NCBI GenBank assembly: GCA_030407315.1 | Contig: JALQPE010002623.1 | Location: 1 to 64,000 of the forward strand | Length of the DNA stretch: 64,000 bases | Direction of reading: 5' to 3' | Source: Asparagopsis taxiformis | Lineage: Eukaryota > Rhodophyta > Florideophyceae > Bonnemaisoniales > Bonnemaisoniaceae | Part shown: piece by piece, positions 50,855-61,950 of the stretch | Numbering within the stretch: position 1 is the first letter of the stretch | Layout: every line of letters begins with the position of its first letter | Made by a program: the position numbers and the translations under genes | The notes under the pieces: generated by a model | What the model saw: the letters and a program-made list of their open reading frames with translations, nothing else | Database searches by the model: none | Told to the model about the DNA's origin: nothing

Positions 50855-52387
50855 ATGGACCCGCCGTCGCCGACCCAAACGCTAACACCCAACACCTCAC
50901 CGCCCCCATCCGCCGCGTCAGCATCCATCGCGTCCGCCTCTGCAACCGCGTCGACAACCGCCCAACCCCCGTCCCCGACCCTGTCCCGCACCCTCTCGAC
51001 CTCCTCCTCGACCCCGCCCCTGTCGCACGCCCAGTATCCGCACGCGACTCGTCTCACCTTTGCGTCGCCGCTGCCGCCCGCCGCCCTCGACCGCGAGGAC
51101 GACCCCTTTCGTGCTCCCCAAATTTCCCAGACCCTCGACGACGAGGAGGCCGCCACCGCGATATCCGACCATTCCGACGAGGATGACTCGTCGCCGCCAT
51201 GCTCCCCGACCCATCTCGCCCCCGACCCAACCCCAGCCCCAGCCCCCGCACCAGACGACGAGAAAAAGTGGTGCGTGATTTGCTTTGAACGCGAGCCAAA
51301 TGTCACTCTCGATCCCTGCGGCCATGCCAATTTGTGTGACGTCTGTGTCAGTCGCCTCCTCAAGCGTCGTTGTCCCACCTGTCGTGCTCGTGCCAAAAAG
51401 GCGACCATTTCCGGTGTCGATTCCCTTGCTATTACCAAGAATGTTCGTGATATCATACAGGAGCGCAAGAATCGCGAGTCGCAAGTCCTCGAAGATACCC
51501 TCCAAATCGTCTTTCTCGGTCCCGAAAAAGTCGGCAAGAAAACTCTTGTGCGCAAGCTTATTTCTAGATATCCGCTCGTGAATGACGCTTCCTCCGTTAC
51601 CGAAAAGCCCCCAAGTACAGGTGCTGCTGACTTTGATGTTTTCAGCGACGGAACCGATTTTTCTGCCAATTCTAGTATTGCCGGCGCAAAAGTTCGTCTA
51701 ACCGTGCTCCGTAGAACTACTCTAGCATCTCGACGAATGGTTCTCGATGATGTGCGCGTTCTCAAACCCGATGTGCTCGTTTTATGCTGCTCCGCCCATG
51801 CGGGGCCAACTTTTGACGCCATATTGTCCTGGGACAAGGTGTTGCGTAACAACTTTCAGAAACCGCGCGTGTGGGCGCTATTAACATTGGACGGAATGGC
51901 AGACGCTCCCAGTACGGATATTGATACGTCGCGCGACGTTCCCAGTGCCATTCGTGCGATTGCGCCCCCAGAACTGCGCCCGCGAGGTCACTATATTTGC
52001 TCGCCTGGAGAAGGCTTCTCAATCGGCTTCCGCTCGCTCGCAAAGGACATTGTGTCCATGGGTCGCATTGCGCGCGACGAAGAGCTCGCGGCGTCAATAG
52101 CTCTCGAAGAAGCTAGAAGTCTGGCCGAGCACGAGGCAGCGGGCACGCTCGGTGATCAGGCAGCTGCCAATCTTGTAATTGCCAATAATGGCATTGGCGT
52201 TCCGACCGCCTCGTCCAATAGTTCAGCGCATGCGTCGAGAGCGGCGTCGGGTAGAGGCCACGGCGGTGTGGGTAGGACCTTCTCGTTGAGAGGTTTGCGC
52301 GGCGACAGAGGTGGTAATAATAATGGTAACGCTGGTATATCTATATCGGGTTTCGTGAATTGGCTGGCTGGTTCGCATGAAACATGA
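50855..52387 (+). CDS. RING-finger protein fused to a GTPase-like domain
   Basis: The protein has 510 residues from ATG 50855. The first 135 residues are Ser/Pro/Thr-rich. A C3HC4 RING follows at 140-178: CVICFEREPNVTLDPCGHAN then LCDVCVSRLLKRRCPTC. A helical linker leads to a small-GTPase-like domain starting with a P-loop GPEKVGKKTL (222-231) and a hydrophobic strand (LKPDVLVLCCSAHAG). The G3 (DxxG) and G4 (NKxD) motifs are not recognisable; LLTLDGMAD sits at the G4 place, so nucleotide binding may be altered. The C-terminus is Ala/Gly-rich. A RING E3 linked to a GTPase recalls TRIM23, but the domains here are arranged differently. It is probably a ubiquitin ligase. Confidence 0.75.
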   Translation: MDPPSPTQTLTPNTSPPPSAASASIASASATASTTAQPPSPTLSRTLSTSSSTPPLSHAQYPHATRLTFASPLPPAALDREDDPFRAPQISQTLDDEEAATAISDHSDEDDSSPPCSPTHLAPDPTPAPAPAPDDEKKWCVICFEREPNVTLDPCGHANLCDVCVSRLLKRRCPTCRARAKKATISGVDSLAITKNVRDIIQERKNRESQVLEDTLQIVFLGPEKVGKKTLVRKLISRYPLVNDASSVTEKPPSTGAADFDVFSDGTDFSANSSIAGAKVRLTVLRRTTLASRRMVLDDVRVLKPDVLVLCCSAHAGPTFDAILSWDKVLRNNFQKPRVWALLTLDGMADAPSTDIDTSRDVPSAIRAIAPPELRPRGHYICSPGEGFSIGFRSLAKDIVSMGRIARDEELAASIALEEARSLAEHEAAGTLGDQAAANLVIANNGIGVPTASSNSSAHASRAASGRGHGGVGRTFSLRGLRGDRGGNNNGNAGISISGFVNWLAGSHET

Positions 52388-52592
52388 GACGTTGCGGGTT
52401 GATAGTTGTGTGATGTTCGGACATGACTTGTTACCGTTTCTTGCATCTCCCGGCGTAGCTTGAGAATTTTCCCCGCCCTGGTGAACGAGGTCTTTTGTTG
52501 TGAATAATTAATGTACATGCCTAATAGAAACTACGATACTGCAACGGCGGTGGTGATAAAGTAGTTAAGTTACATATTTTACATCAAAGCTG

Positions 52593-55500
52593 CTACTGAT
52601 ACACTTGCGGGAATAGCCCTCTCGTCTGTACACGAATTGGAAACGGCCAAAACTTATCGCTCAGATCATCGATGCCGTTGTTGTACAATTTGCAGTTTGT
52701 TCGAAGACCCATGCAATATGAAGCACGCGTATGTAGTCTGTACCCAATATACAAGTTGCCTAGTTTGCTCCACCATTCCACTTCAATGAAGCTCGGGTCT
52801 ATCAGCAGCATACCCGACTGATCCAGCAGTACCTGCACTCCGACGTGCACATAGTTGAGAATCGAATTCGGAACGGTCGGGATTGGATCGCATGCCATTT
52901 CAAATCGCCAATGCGTTTCCACTAACCGCTCATATCGCGCTTTAAACGCCTCGTTTCCAATGCGCGGACAGCCAAACGTTGTGCACGACACGTCCTGTCG
53001 TCGTCGCAGTCCAATTCTCTTATAGTAGCGCGCCGCTTCATAGCTTGCAAATGTAGCCATGGCGCCGCCCATACTGTGTCCGCAGATAAACAATGGCAGA
53101 TTCTTGGCGACACCACCAGAATCATTGCCGCTTTGCGCCTCTCGTCCCTGGTACAATTCCACCAGTGCTCCCATCACGCCCTTGCGCAGCGATAGATACG
53201 CGGAAATGAACCCTTCGTGGACCTTGGCTTGTCCAAATGTCATGAGTTCACGTGCAAATGTACTCGCCACTTCAGAAACTCCCTGTGTTGCAGCAAGTAC
53301 GGGTGTGTCGTATTCGTGCCAGTGCGGACGATTTGCTCTCGCAGAAGCCGCTCTTCTGACATCGCCTGTGTGATCTGTCGCACCATATGAAAATTTGTTC
53401 CATTTCGATCCTTGTTCATCAATAATGTCTTCATGACTAGGATCGATTCTCCAGCTTCGCAACTCTTCGTCCGACCTGCTGCGCCGCATTTTCCTCAGCT
53501 TGGAAGATGAATTAACATTTCCTCGAGGGTGTGCTCGCCATTGGCGAAAATCAAGCAGTGAGTCTTCATGGTCTTCATTGTCGTTTGCTGAGGATGGTTC
53601 CTTCTCTGCGTCCGACTTCAACTCGTACTCGAATTTGCTCAGCTTTTCGTCCAAAACTACACGATTGATATTGGCATTGAAACCCCAGTTGCCAACATCT
53701 CTGGTCCCACTGAACGACACGATGACTCGCGTTGAATCCACGAGTACTATGGCATGGGTATTTAGTTCTTCATTGCAGATGTGTCTGTAGAGAGAGAAAC
53801 CGTAATGCTTTGCCGTGCTGTACGGATTCACGCGAAACATTGTTCCGTCATCATGATCCGGCTGAACTTCTTCTTCAGATTTCTCAGAAACAATCGAGTC
53901 TTTTGACAACTGCAGATTCTCCTCTTCAATCTGTCGAGCAAGGTCGTTCAAGTCATTCGCCAGAGAGCCAACATGCAACGGTGGCGCATGATTGGCGGGT
54001 AATTCTCGAATGCGCTCTACAAGCTCCTCATTCCTATTGCCCGGTACGTACGATAAATAAGCTGCGTTCGCCATGAGCACCTGTGTCTCCATGACGAAAA
54101 GGTTTTTGCGGAGGCGCAGGCTGTGCAATTTGGGTGGCGGCGGCAGATTCTGGAAGGTAGGTGGTGAGCCGGGACCGTGTGCAGTCATGGCCGACATAAA
54201 TTGTTGATTCGGCGGACTGAACACATTCGCATTCGAATTTTGTTGCATAGATGATATAGTTATTGGCTGAGTGTGTGACGATGCGTCCTGTGCATTATAA
54301 TGGCGAATCGACATAGGTGGGTCACTAGAAGTATGTATCGCGACATGGTTGGTACTTGGCGTATCAAAGTACACCACGGTTTCACTTTGTCGTTTCGGCA
54401 GTAAAATGTCTGGTGACAGTTCATCAGAGTTGATATTATTTCCATATTCATGCCGATGGGGAAGGGGTGGCTTTGCGCTGAGTACGAGCGGAGAGACGAC
54501 GTTGCGTTGAGACTGCATGGTGACTTCATCGAACAACTCGCGATGACGATATCGAAATGGTGTGGCGGCATCCTGCGAAAGGGTATTCTGTACACCGAGG
54601 TCTGTGGTTGACGAATCTTGCTCATCCTCGCTGCTATCTTCTGCATCTTCTGTTTCGGCAATATCAGCCAGTCCCATCCACACGGCGATGCGGCTGTTGC
54701 GGACGAGATACAACAGCTGTCTGACTTTGGACTTGACAAACGGCACGACAGAAGATGCGGGGAGGTTGACATAGGCGAGTACGAGCGTCCAGGTGAAGTA
54801 CACAAAGGCTAAACTGAGTCTGGCCACGGGCGGCTCGAGTTGGAAGATGGAGGATTGACGATTGTCAAATGTGTTGTACAACATTTCTCTTGGCAGCATG
54901 TACGTAATGAGCAAAGACAGACCGATCATATTGAAGCAGAATGCGAGCGTTTGATACACAAAACAACGAAAGCCGAGCTGTTTGGATCGATTTTCAACGT
55001 AGGGAACTTTGGCGAGAAACATGGCAGTTGTTGCAACCTCCTTCACGAGCCAGAAGCCGTAGGCGGTGTCCAAAAGCGTCGTGAGCAGCACTGAAATGGT
55101 GATGCGCAGAGAGTTTCGGCCGGACAGTTGGAGAAGAAACCAACTAAGCAGTCTGGAATAGGGCACAAGCCCGAGAGAAATTCCAAAACGGAGGCCGGTG
55201 ACAACTTTGACGACAAAGTATAGCAAGGCCATAGCCAATTTGGGTGCGTAGAAGGAGAGGGAATGGAGGCGAGTTTCAGAAAATTCTCTGTACGAATGGG
55301 CTGCAAGAATAAGAAAGAGATAAATAACGGCGGTATAAACGGCATCACTAATAACCAAACTCGTAGCGGAATGCGAAACGGTTTCATGAGACACGACATA
55401 CGTCTGTGTCATGGTGCCTTGAATAAGCGGATTGGTCGCGAAAAGGCCCAGAGCGAGTAGAATAGCGGTCCAAATCTGCTCGTCTGTCACCGCGCGACTG

Positions 55501-55913
55501 GCGAACAAGCACAAGGCGAAAAAGACGGGGAGCAGCACGCTGCCGAGAATGAGCAGCACGCGGACAGCTTTCTCAGGGGAGGTGAGGGGCGGTAAGGCGG
55601 CAGAAAGCGACCAAGCGCTATGGACGCGATGGAGTGTGGCGAGGACGTATACAAAGGCGATAGTGGAGGCGGTATAGAGACAGAGGATTGCAAAGTTGAC
55701 CTCCCATCCCTGCAGGATCTCGAGTCTGGTCTTTGCGGGGGTGGTGCGAACGGACGGCGCGGGCGCTTGGGAAGGATCGTCCGCATCGGTGGAAACGAAG
55801 AAGGAGCGATGGGCGGGGGAGAATGTGTAGCGGAACGAGAGCGGAAGACTGGCTGGATGATGGGCGACGCGTCGTTGTGCACGATGAGACATGGTTGATG
55901 GGCGCTGTTGCAT
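52593..55913 (-). CDS. Multi-helix class 3 lipase
   Basis: The protein has 1106 residues. N-terminal membrane domain (about 70-415) with eight or more hydrophobic helices; a disordered, acidic/Ser-rich stretch (about 420-600); then a class 3 lipase domain (about 610-1106). Conserved lipase pieces are VIVSFSGTRDVGNWGFN (oxyanion region), GFISAYLSLRKGVM, the nucleophile elbow FICGHSMGGAMATF, FGCPRIGNEAF with the Asp soon after (CDPIPTVPN), and a His in YRLHTR late in the domain. The plan resembles diacylglycerol-lipase-type enzymes with membrane helices before the catalytic domain. Activity on a glycerolipid is likely; the exact substrate is unknown. MSHRAQRR at 55892 is an alternative start. 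Confidence 0.85.
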   Translation of the reverse strand: MQQRPSTMSHRAQRRVAHHPASLPLSFRYTFSPAHRSFFVSTDADDPSQAPAPSVRTTPAKTRLEILQGWEVNFAILCLYTASTIAFVYVLATLHRVHSAWSLSAALPPLTSPEKAVRVLLILGSVLLPVFFALCLFASRAVTDEQIWTAILLALGLFATNPLIQGTMTQTYVVSHETVSHSATSLVISDAVYTAVIYLFLILAAHSYREFSETRLHSLSFYAPKLAMALLYFVVKVVTGLRFGISLGLVPYSRLLSWFLLQLSGRNSLRITISVLLTTLLDTAYGFWLVKEVATTAMFLAKVPYVENRSKQLGFRCFVYQTLAFCFNMIGLSLLITYMLPREMLYNTFDNRQSSIFQLEPPVARLSLAFVYFTWTLVLAYVNLPASSVVPFVKSKVRQLLYLVRNSRIAVWMGLADIAETEDAEDSSEDEQDSSTTDLGVQNTLSQDAATPFRYRHRELFDEVTMQSQRNVVSPLVLSAKPPLPHRHEYGNNINSDELSPDILLPKRQSETVVYFDTPSTNHVAIHTSSDPPMSIRHYNAQDASSHTQPITISSMQQNSNANVFSPPNQQFMSAMTAHGPGSPPTFQNLPPPPKLHSLRLRKNLFVMETQVLMANAAYLSYVPGNRNEELVERIRELPANHAPPLHVGSLANDLNDLARQIEEENLQLSKDSIVSEKSEEEVQPDHDDGTMFRVNPYSTAKHYGFSLYRHICNEELNTHAIVLVDSTRVIVSFSGTRDVGNWGFNANINRVVLDEKLSKFEYELKSDAEKEPSSANDNEDHEDSLLDFRQWRAHPRGNVNSSSKLRKMRRSRSDEELRSWRIDPSHEDIIDEQGSKWNKFSYGATDHTGDVRRAASARANRPHWHEYDTPVLAATQGVSEVASTFARELMTFGQAKVHEGFISAYLSLRKGVMGALVELYQGREAQSGNDSGGVAKNLPLFICGHSMGGAMATFASYEAARYYKRIGLRRRQDVSCTTFGCPRIGNEAFKARYERLVETHWRFEMACDPIPTVPNSILNYVHVGVQVLLDQSGMLLIDPSFIEVEWWSKLGNLYIGYRLHTRASYCMGLRTNCKLYNNGIDDLSDKFWPFPIRVQTRGLFPQVYQ

Positions 55914-56233
55914 CGAGCCATGCGATGATGGCGCTGGGTTGTAGTAACGTTTTCATGTGTGCAGAACGCCCCGATGGCTTTGTCGATTGAATATTCAGAT
56001 TCGATGCTTTCCTCATGCTCCCGCCAATCATAGCGTGACACTTGACTGTATGTCGCGTGTGCGTGACGCGATGCTTGTTGGATATTTGAATCGCTTCTTT
56101 TGGGAACAGCCAATTGTTGATGGTGGTCTTTCTGCCGTCCTCTTTGGCTGAATATTCCGGCTTGTTGCTGCCAAAGTGAGCACTGTCGTTTTCGACCAAT
56201 CAATGCGCTTTCAGCAGTGCTCTGCTCATGATA
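55914..56233. other. Upstream region of the lipase gene
   Basis: No gene is seen. It borders the left arm of the inverted repeat. Confidence 0.4.
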
Positions 56234-58454
56234 TCCTGTCACTCAATTTTCTCTTGTCGCTACCCTGCCACACACTCACCATCTCTCGTCAGTCTGCATT
56301 CATCGATCATCTGCTTTTGTCACACCCTGCTTCCCACTGTTACTCCGTCCATCACACATTGCTCGGTCGTATCTCGTCGCGCCGTGCCATGTCACCGTAA
56401 ATTTCCGCAAATTTTTCAACCCTCCTGCTCCACTCACGTCGGCCCTTCCCGGCGCAATGGCAGCCAAACAATGCAAGTCGCGCTGGTTGCCTCACGTCCA
56501 TCAACTGTGGATGTTGATCAATCTCGTTCATTCGCATACTGACAGCTCACTGTCTTCGATGGACGACTGCATGCACTGGCCGGGGTTGCGCCGCGTCGAG
56601 TGGTGACATGCTATCGTTCAACGGTACCCTACCAACCAGAGGGTAGTAATGCGTCGTGACGAACCCAACACCCAGCCGTGCATCCGCCCGTCCGTCTGTT
56701 CAGCTGAGCGTCACACAACGAGACAGCCAATAGATGTCGACATGGATTTCAAAATTTCAAATGCACTCCATGAACTACTATCATTCGTGTCCGTGCGTGT
56801 GTCTGCATTACTCGGCAACGTGGAGTGGAGTAAAGTAGAACAGAACAAAACAAAAAACAGAACAATAGAACAGAATAGGGAGGCGGAAGAACTCAATTGT
56901 GCAATGATTACCCGAGATGTGGTATGATTCCACAATTAATTCTCGGTCGTCTCTATCTTGTTGAACGACATTCGAGCCGGTTGGAATTGATGTGTTGTAT
57001 TAGTGAATTGATCGATCGATTGATCGATCGATCAATCAATCGTTTATTCATAAATAGATCAAACTATATATATATGTATACACCCACACCCACGCTCGCT
57101 CACTCACTCACACCCACACACAGAGAGCACTGCCTACAAGCGCAACACAGAGTCGATAAACATCTCTTCTTCCGCAGTGCGCTCAACCGAGTCGGCCTGC
57201 TTCAGCAGCCACTCCAGGCTGCCTACCTCTCGAGGGAGTTCGTTCACCCCCTCGATGTACTCCCAGGCGTCAACAGGCCTGTCGCGCCCGTTGTCCGTCT
57301 CAGGCTCGAGCCTCCTGCGCTTGGACGGCGGCTGCTGCGGCTCGGATGAAGAGCTTGATTCCTCTGCCCGAGCGGTACTTTCCTCTGTACTACTGTGGAC
57401 AGACTGAATAGAGTCTTCCACTGTTTCCATGAGGTTATCCTGCTCTTCCGACGGAACCGAGTCCCAGACCTCTGTTGTGTCGTCGTCATTTGGTGACGGC
57501 ATTCCTCGGGACTCATCCGACATGGAACTGGCGCTATCTGTGTCCCACGGAGCTGGCATGGCGCTATGCAGTTTTGTCCAGGGTTTGTGTGTGCGAGGAC
57601 AATGGCGGATGAATGGTTGATGTGGAGCTCCTGTGTGTTGCCGGACACTGTGTAGAGTTGCAGTGGTCTTTTGAATACTTTCGCCTCCCCACACAAACGC
57701 AATAATTTCCTCCCTCCCTCACTCACTCCCTCCCCCTCTCCCCTGTCCGAGAACAAATTGACATTCTCTCCAATTTCTTCCAATGATTCCAATTCTGTAC
57801 ACCCCATAGTGTTGCACAACGACTGATTGATTGACTGCACTCAGGCGAGCGTGATTTTGAGTCGGCAGAGAGAATTTCGATTTGGCAATAACGCAATATT
57901 GGGTATTGCCGTGCTCATCAGTCGTTCAATACACATTCCATGTGTATTGATTGTTCAATTACCGCCAATACTACCCGATCACAACCACAGTTACTACTCC
58001 TGCTACTGCCACTAAATCACAACGGAGTGAATCCGCAGTTGCTGATAGTGTCTTGCATTTCCACAACAACCACTTTCAATCTACCATTTCACAATCGATT
58101 CGCTGCCGTACAAGAAATTCTCTCTCGCTATCCCAAAACTCTTTTTCTATATTCCGACTCGTATCAGCATCCACCAAGCCTCCCTACAGTATTCTCAACA
58201 TGCAGTAGCATTATCGTGACTCACATTAAACCAATGCAATACAACAGGACAAAAATTGAGAGTCAGTCCCGTACAATCTTTCTTTACTGATTATTCTTAA
58301 CATTTCATTGCCTTTGCAATTTATCTCAACAGCACCAACGACTGCTCCATTCTCCAAAAGTCTATAATTTTCAGCTCCAACTCTATTATCGAAACTTGGT
58401 GGAACTTATTAGATTCTCGAGAGGATTTGTCCCACACGAAATGAGGAATGGAAG
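56234..58454 (+). repeat. Left arm of a 2.2-kb inverted repeat
   Basis: The sequence is repeated in reverse orientation at 58766-61045. Paired coordinates sum to 117220 in the inner part and 117228 further out. The 8-bp step comes from a GATC/GATT microsatellite near 57009-57050. I saw one base substitution in the inner 1.4 kb. The outer 100 bp is less alike and lacks about 46 bp present in the other arm. Sharp identity ends inside at 58454. Confidence 0.95.
57134..57559 (-). CDS. Small acidic protein, palindrome copy 1
   Basis: The protein has 141 residues from MPAPWDTDSASSMSDESRGM. It is rich in Ser, Glu and Asp, with a basic nuclear-localisation-like cluster (SKRRRLEPE) near the middle and a conserved-looking C-terminus (DAWEYIEGVNELPREVGSLE then WLLKQAD...). 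It is probably nuclear and largely disordered. The frame continues upstream to 57694, but that part overlaps a leader-like stretch. The reverse copy at 59661 differs by one residue (Glu here, Gly there) in the GSLxWLL segment. Transcription points outward from the palindrome centre. Function unknown. Confidence 0.55.
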   Translation of the reverse strand: MPAPWDTDSASSMSDESRGMPSPNDDDTTEVWDSVPSEEQDNLMETVEDSIQSVHSSTEESTARAEESSSSSEPQQPPSKRRRLEPETDNGRDRPVDAWEYIEGVNELPREVGSLEWLLKQADSVERTAEEEMFIDSVLRL

Positions 58455-58765
58455 TAATATTGCCTTATGTGGAGGAATAACTGTTTTGTAGCTCTGTTTT
58501 CCTCATCACATTCACATCATATCTTTATTGCTCACACTATGAAAAATGAGGTGGAGTCCCTATCGAGAGTTCCTGATTGCCTTCCTTCACAAGTGTTGTA
58601 TTCAGGTTCGAGAAGATGCGTGTTCAACCTTTGTGAGGAAAGGTAGGCTGGAGTAAGAGAATTGAGAATATATTTTTCATAGTGGAGCACTGCATATATG
58701 ATATGAATTCATGAGGAAAACAGTGCAACCAAGATGAGTTTGAGACAAAATCACCTACTATACTG
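58455..58765. other. Unique spacer of the inverted repeat
   Basis: 311 bp without matching sequence between the arms. AT-rich, no frame of note. It would form the loop if the arms paired. Confidence 0.7.
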
Positions 58766-61045
58766 CTTCCATTCCTCATTTCGTGTGGGACAAATCCTCT
58801 CGAGAATCTAATAAGTTCCACCAAGTTTCGATAATAGAGTTGGAGCTGAAAATTATAGACTTTTGGAGAATGGAGCAGTCGTTGGTGCTGTTGAGATAAA
58901 TTGCAAAGGCAATGAAATGTTAAGAATAATCAGTAAAGAAAGATTGTACGGGACTGACTCTCAATTTTTGTCCTGTTGTATTGCATTGGTTTAATGTGAG
59001 TCACGATAATGCTACTGCATGTTGAGAATACTGTAGGGAGGCTTGGTGGATGCTGATACGAGTCGGAATATAGAAAAAGAGTTTTGGGATAGCGAGAGAG
59101 AATTTCTTGTACGGCAGCGAATCGATTGTGAAATGGTAGATTGAAAGTGGTTGTTGTGGAAATGCAAGACACTATCAGCAACTGCGGATTCACTCCGTTG
59201 TGATTTAGTGGCAGTAGCAGGAGTAGTAACTGTGGTTGTGATCGGGTAGTATTGGCGGTAATTGAACAATCAATACACATGGAATGTGTATTGAACGACT
59301 GATGAGCACGGCAATACCCAATATTGCGTTATTGCCAAATCGAAATTCTCTCTGCCGACTCAAAATCACGCTCGCCTGAGTGCAGTCAATCAATCAGTCG
59401 TTGTGCAACACTATGGGGTGTACAGAATTGGAATCATTGGAAGAAATTGGAGAGAATGTCAATTTGTTCTCGGACAGGGGAGAGGGGGAGGGAGTGAGTG
59501 AGGGAGGGAGGAAATTATTGCGTTTGTGTGGGGAGGCGAAAGTATTCAAAAGACCACTGCAACTCTACACAGTGTCCGGCAACACACAGGAGCTCCACAT
59601 CAACCATTCATCCGCCATTGTCCTCGCACACACAAACCCTGGACAAAACTGCATAGCGCCATGCCAGCTCCGTGGGACACAGATAGCGCCAGTTCCATGT
59701 CGGATGAGTCCCGAGGAATGCCGTCACCAAATGACGACGACACAACAGAGGTCTGGGACTCGGTTCCGTCGGAAGAGCAGGATAACCTCATGGAAACAGT
59801 GGAAGACTCTATTCAGTCTGTCCACAGTAGTACAGAGGAAAGTACCGCTCGGGCAGAGGAATCAAGCTCTTCATCCGAGCCGCAGCAGCCGCCGTCCAAG
59901 CGCAGGAGGCTCGAGCCTGAGACGGACAACGGGCGCGACAGGCCTGTTGACGCCTGGGAGTACATCGAGGGGGTGAACGAACTCCCTCGAGAGGTAGGCA
60001 GCCTGGGGTGGCTGCTGAAGCAGGCCGACTCGGTTGAGCGCACTGCGGAAGAAGAGATGTTTATCGACTCTGTGTTGCGCTTGTAGGCAGTGCTCTCTGT
60101 GTGTGGGTGTGAGTGAGTGAGCGAGCGTGGGTGTGGGTGTATACATATATATATAGTTTGATCTATTTATGAATAAACGATTGATTGATCGATCGATCAA
60201 TCGATCAATCGATCGATCAATTCACTAATACAACACATCAATTCCAACCGGCTCGAATGTCGTTCAACAAGATAGAGACGACCGAGAATTAATTGTGGAA
60301 TCATACCACATCTCGGGTAATCATTGCACAATTGAGTTCTTCCGCCTCCCTATTCTGTTCTATTGTTCTGTTTTTTGTTTTGTTCTGTTCTACTTTACTC
60401 CACTCCACGTTGCCGAGTAATGCAGACACACGCACGGACACGAATGATAGTAGTTCATGGAGTGCATTTGAAATTTTGAAATCCATGTCGACATCTATTG
60501 GCTGTCTCGTTGTGTGACGCTCAGCTGAACAGACGGACGGGCGGATGCACGGCTGGGTGTTGGGTTCGTCACGACGCATTACTACCCTCTGGTTGGTAGG
60601 GTACCGTTGAACGATAGCATGTCACCACTCGACGCGGCGCAACCCCGGCCAGTGCATGCAGTCGTCCATCGAAGACAGTGAGCTGTCAGTATGCGAATGA
60701 ACGAGATTGATCAACATCCACAGTTGATGGACGTGAGGCAACCAGCGCGACTTGCATTGTTTGGCTGCCATTGCGCCGGGAAGGGCCGACGTGAGTGGAG
60801 CAGGAGGGTTGAAAAATTTGCGGAAATTTACGGTGACATGGCACGGCGCGACGAGATACGACCGAGCAATGTGTGATGGACGGAGTAACAGTGGGAAGCA
60901 GGGTGTGACAAAAGCAGATGATTCGAGGACATAGACGGGGATGATCGATGAATGGAGGTAGCGGGGGATGAGGGTTGAATGCAGACTGACGAGAGATGGT
61001 GAGTGTGCGGCAGAGTAGCGACAACAGAAAATTGGATGACAGTCT
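58766..61045 (-). repeat. Right arm of the inverted repeat
   Basis: Reverse complement of 56234-58454. It is longer by an 8-bp microsatellite difference and about 46 bp near its outer end (about 60922-60985). The inner boundary is at 58766. Confidence 0.95.
59661..60086 (+). CDS. Small acidic protein, palindrome copy 2
   Basis: 141 residues, the same as the copy at 57134-57559 except Gly for Glu in the GSLGWLL segment. Acidic Ser-rich N-terminus, KRRR cluster and a short conserved-looking C-terminal domain. Both copies keep an open frame, which suggests either very recent duplication or homogenisation by gene conversion. The family is not recognised. Confidence 0.55.
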   Translation: MPAPWDTDSASSMSDESRGMPSPNDDDTTEVWDSVPSEEQDNLMETVEDSIQSVHSSTEESTARAEESSSSSEPQQPPSKRRRLEPETDNGRDRPVDAWEYIEGVNELPREVGSLGWLLKQADSVERTAEEEMFIDSVLRL

Positions 61046-61950
61046 ACTCTAAGGTACCATAAGCGGTGGTTGTGGAAATGCAAGAAGATTGAATCGCACA
61101 GTCTCGGATCAAACTTTTCTCAGCCCTAAATGCATCCCGTACATGCGCCAAGTAACATGTTAATTTAGTATCTTTCTAATCTACATTGACAACAATTTGA
61201 TTTGATTAGAGCTGCTGAACAGCATCTCATGTGGCTTTGATGAAGGGCTGGACTTTGCATGTTCCGTTCCTCTGCAACGGATGTAGAGCAGAAAAACAAT
61301 GAAACCAAAATGCTGGTGTGACTTCTGTGTTGTTTTCCGCTTCGTGTTTGGAGATTTATCTCCCACTGCGGAGCAATATAAAAGAACAGTCAATGAGAGC
61401 GAAAATATGAAATTTTCCCAGACGCTCCGTGTATAGCATCATCCGTGTCTTTGCTTCGTTTCCCAGGAGATTGCCCCGTGGCCACGTCGCTTCTCGTGTA
61501 ATGCACGGGGCGCCGCGAGAGATGTCACAGCAAGTATACGAGAGATGACGGTAGCACATCTACGGCGAAGTTTCCTCACGAGACGCTATGCTGAGATTCT
61601 GGTCATTCACCTTTTCGGACAAAGACGATTTCCGCGACCATTCAAACCAAATTCGACCGAGCCATGTGCAAGTTTCTGTGAACTGGAAAGCGAGCTGGGA
61701 ATTACCCGGAGACAAATTATTCCGCGAACAACTATTTCTAGTGGTAAGATAGAGCAATGTCTTAGCGATGGAATTGAACCATTCTGTGGGAGAAGACCGA
61801 AGGAACTCGGACCTATCACCAAGCTATATCTTTGAAATATGTTATTTTTATTGCATTGTACCACGCAAATGTTCAAGAACCATAATCAATTGTATTAGGG
61901 CCAATAGCAATCAGGGTCTCACTCATGCCATGGGGTTTGATAAGAGCCTT
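61046..61950. other. Intergenic region
   Basis: No supported gene. Frames near 61545-61876 on both strands are short and overlap each other. A TATAAAAG sequence occurs at about 61377-61384. Confidence 0.35.

Noticed and set aside
57244..57840. 198-codon alternative frame in the palindrome arm (and its mirror at 59380-59976)
   Set aside because: Ser/Arg/Thr-rich composition typical of an out-of-frame reading; the overlapping acidic frame with an NLS and a structured C-terminus is more protein-like.
56234..61045. Palindrome as a DNA transposon with long inverted ends
   Set aside because: No transposase and no target duplication were seen. The arm divergence is at the outer ends, the opposite of what terminal repeats would conserve.
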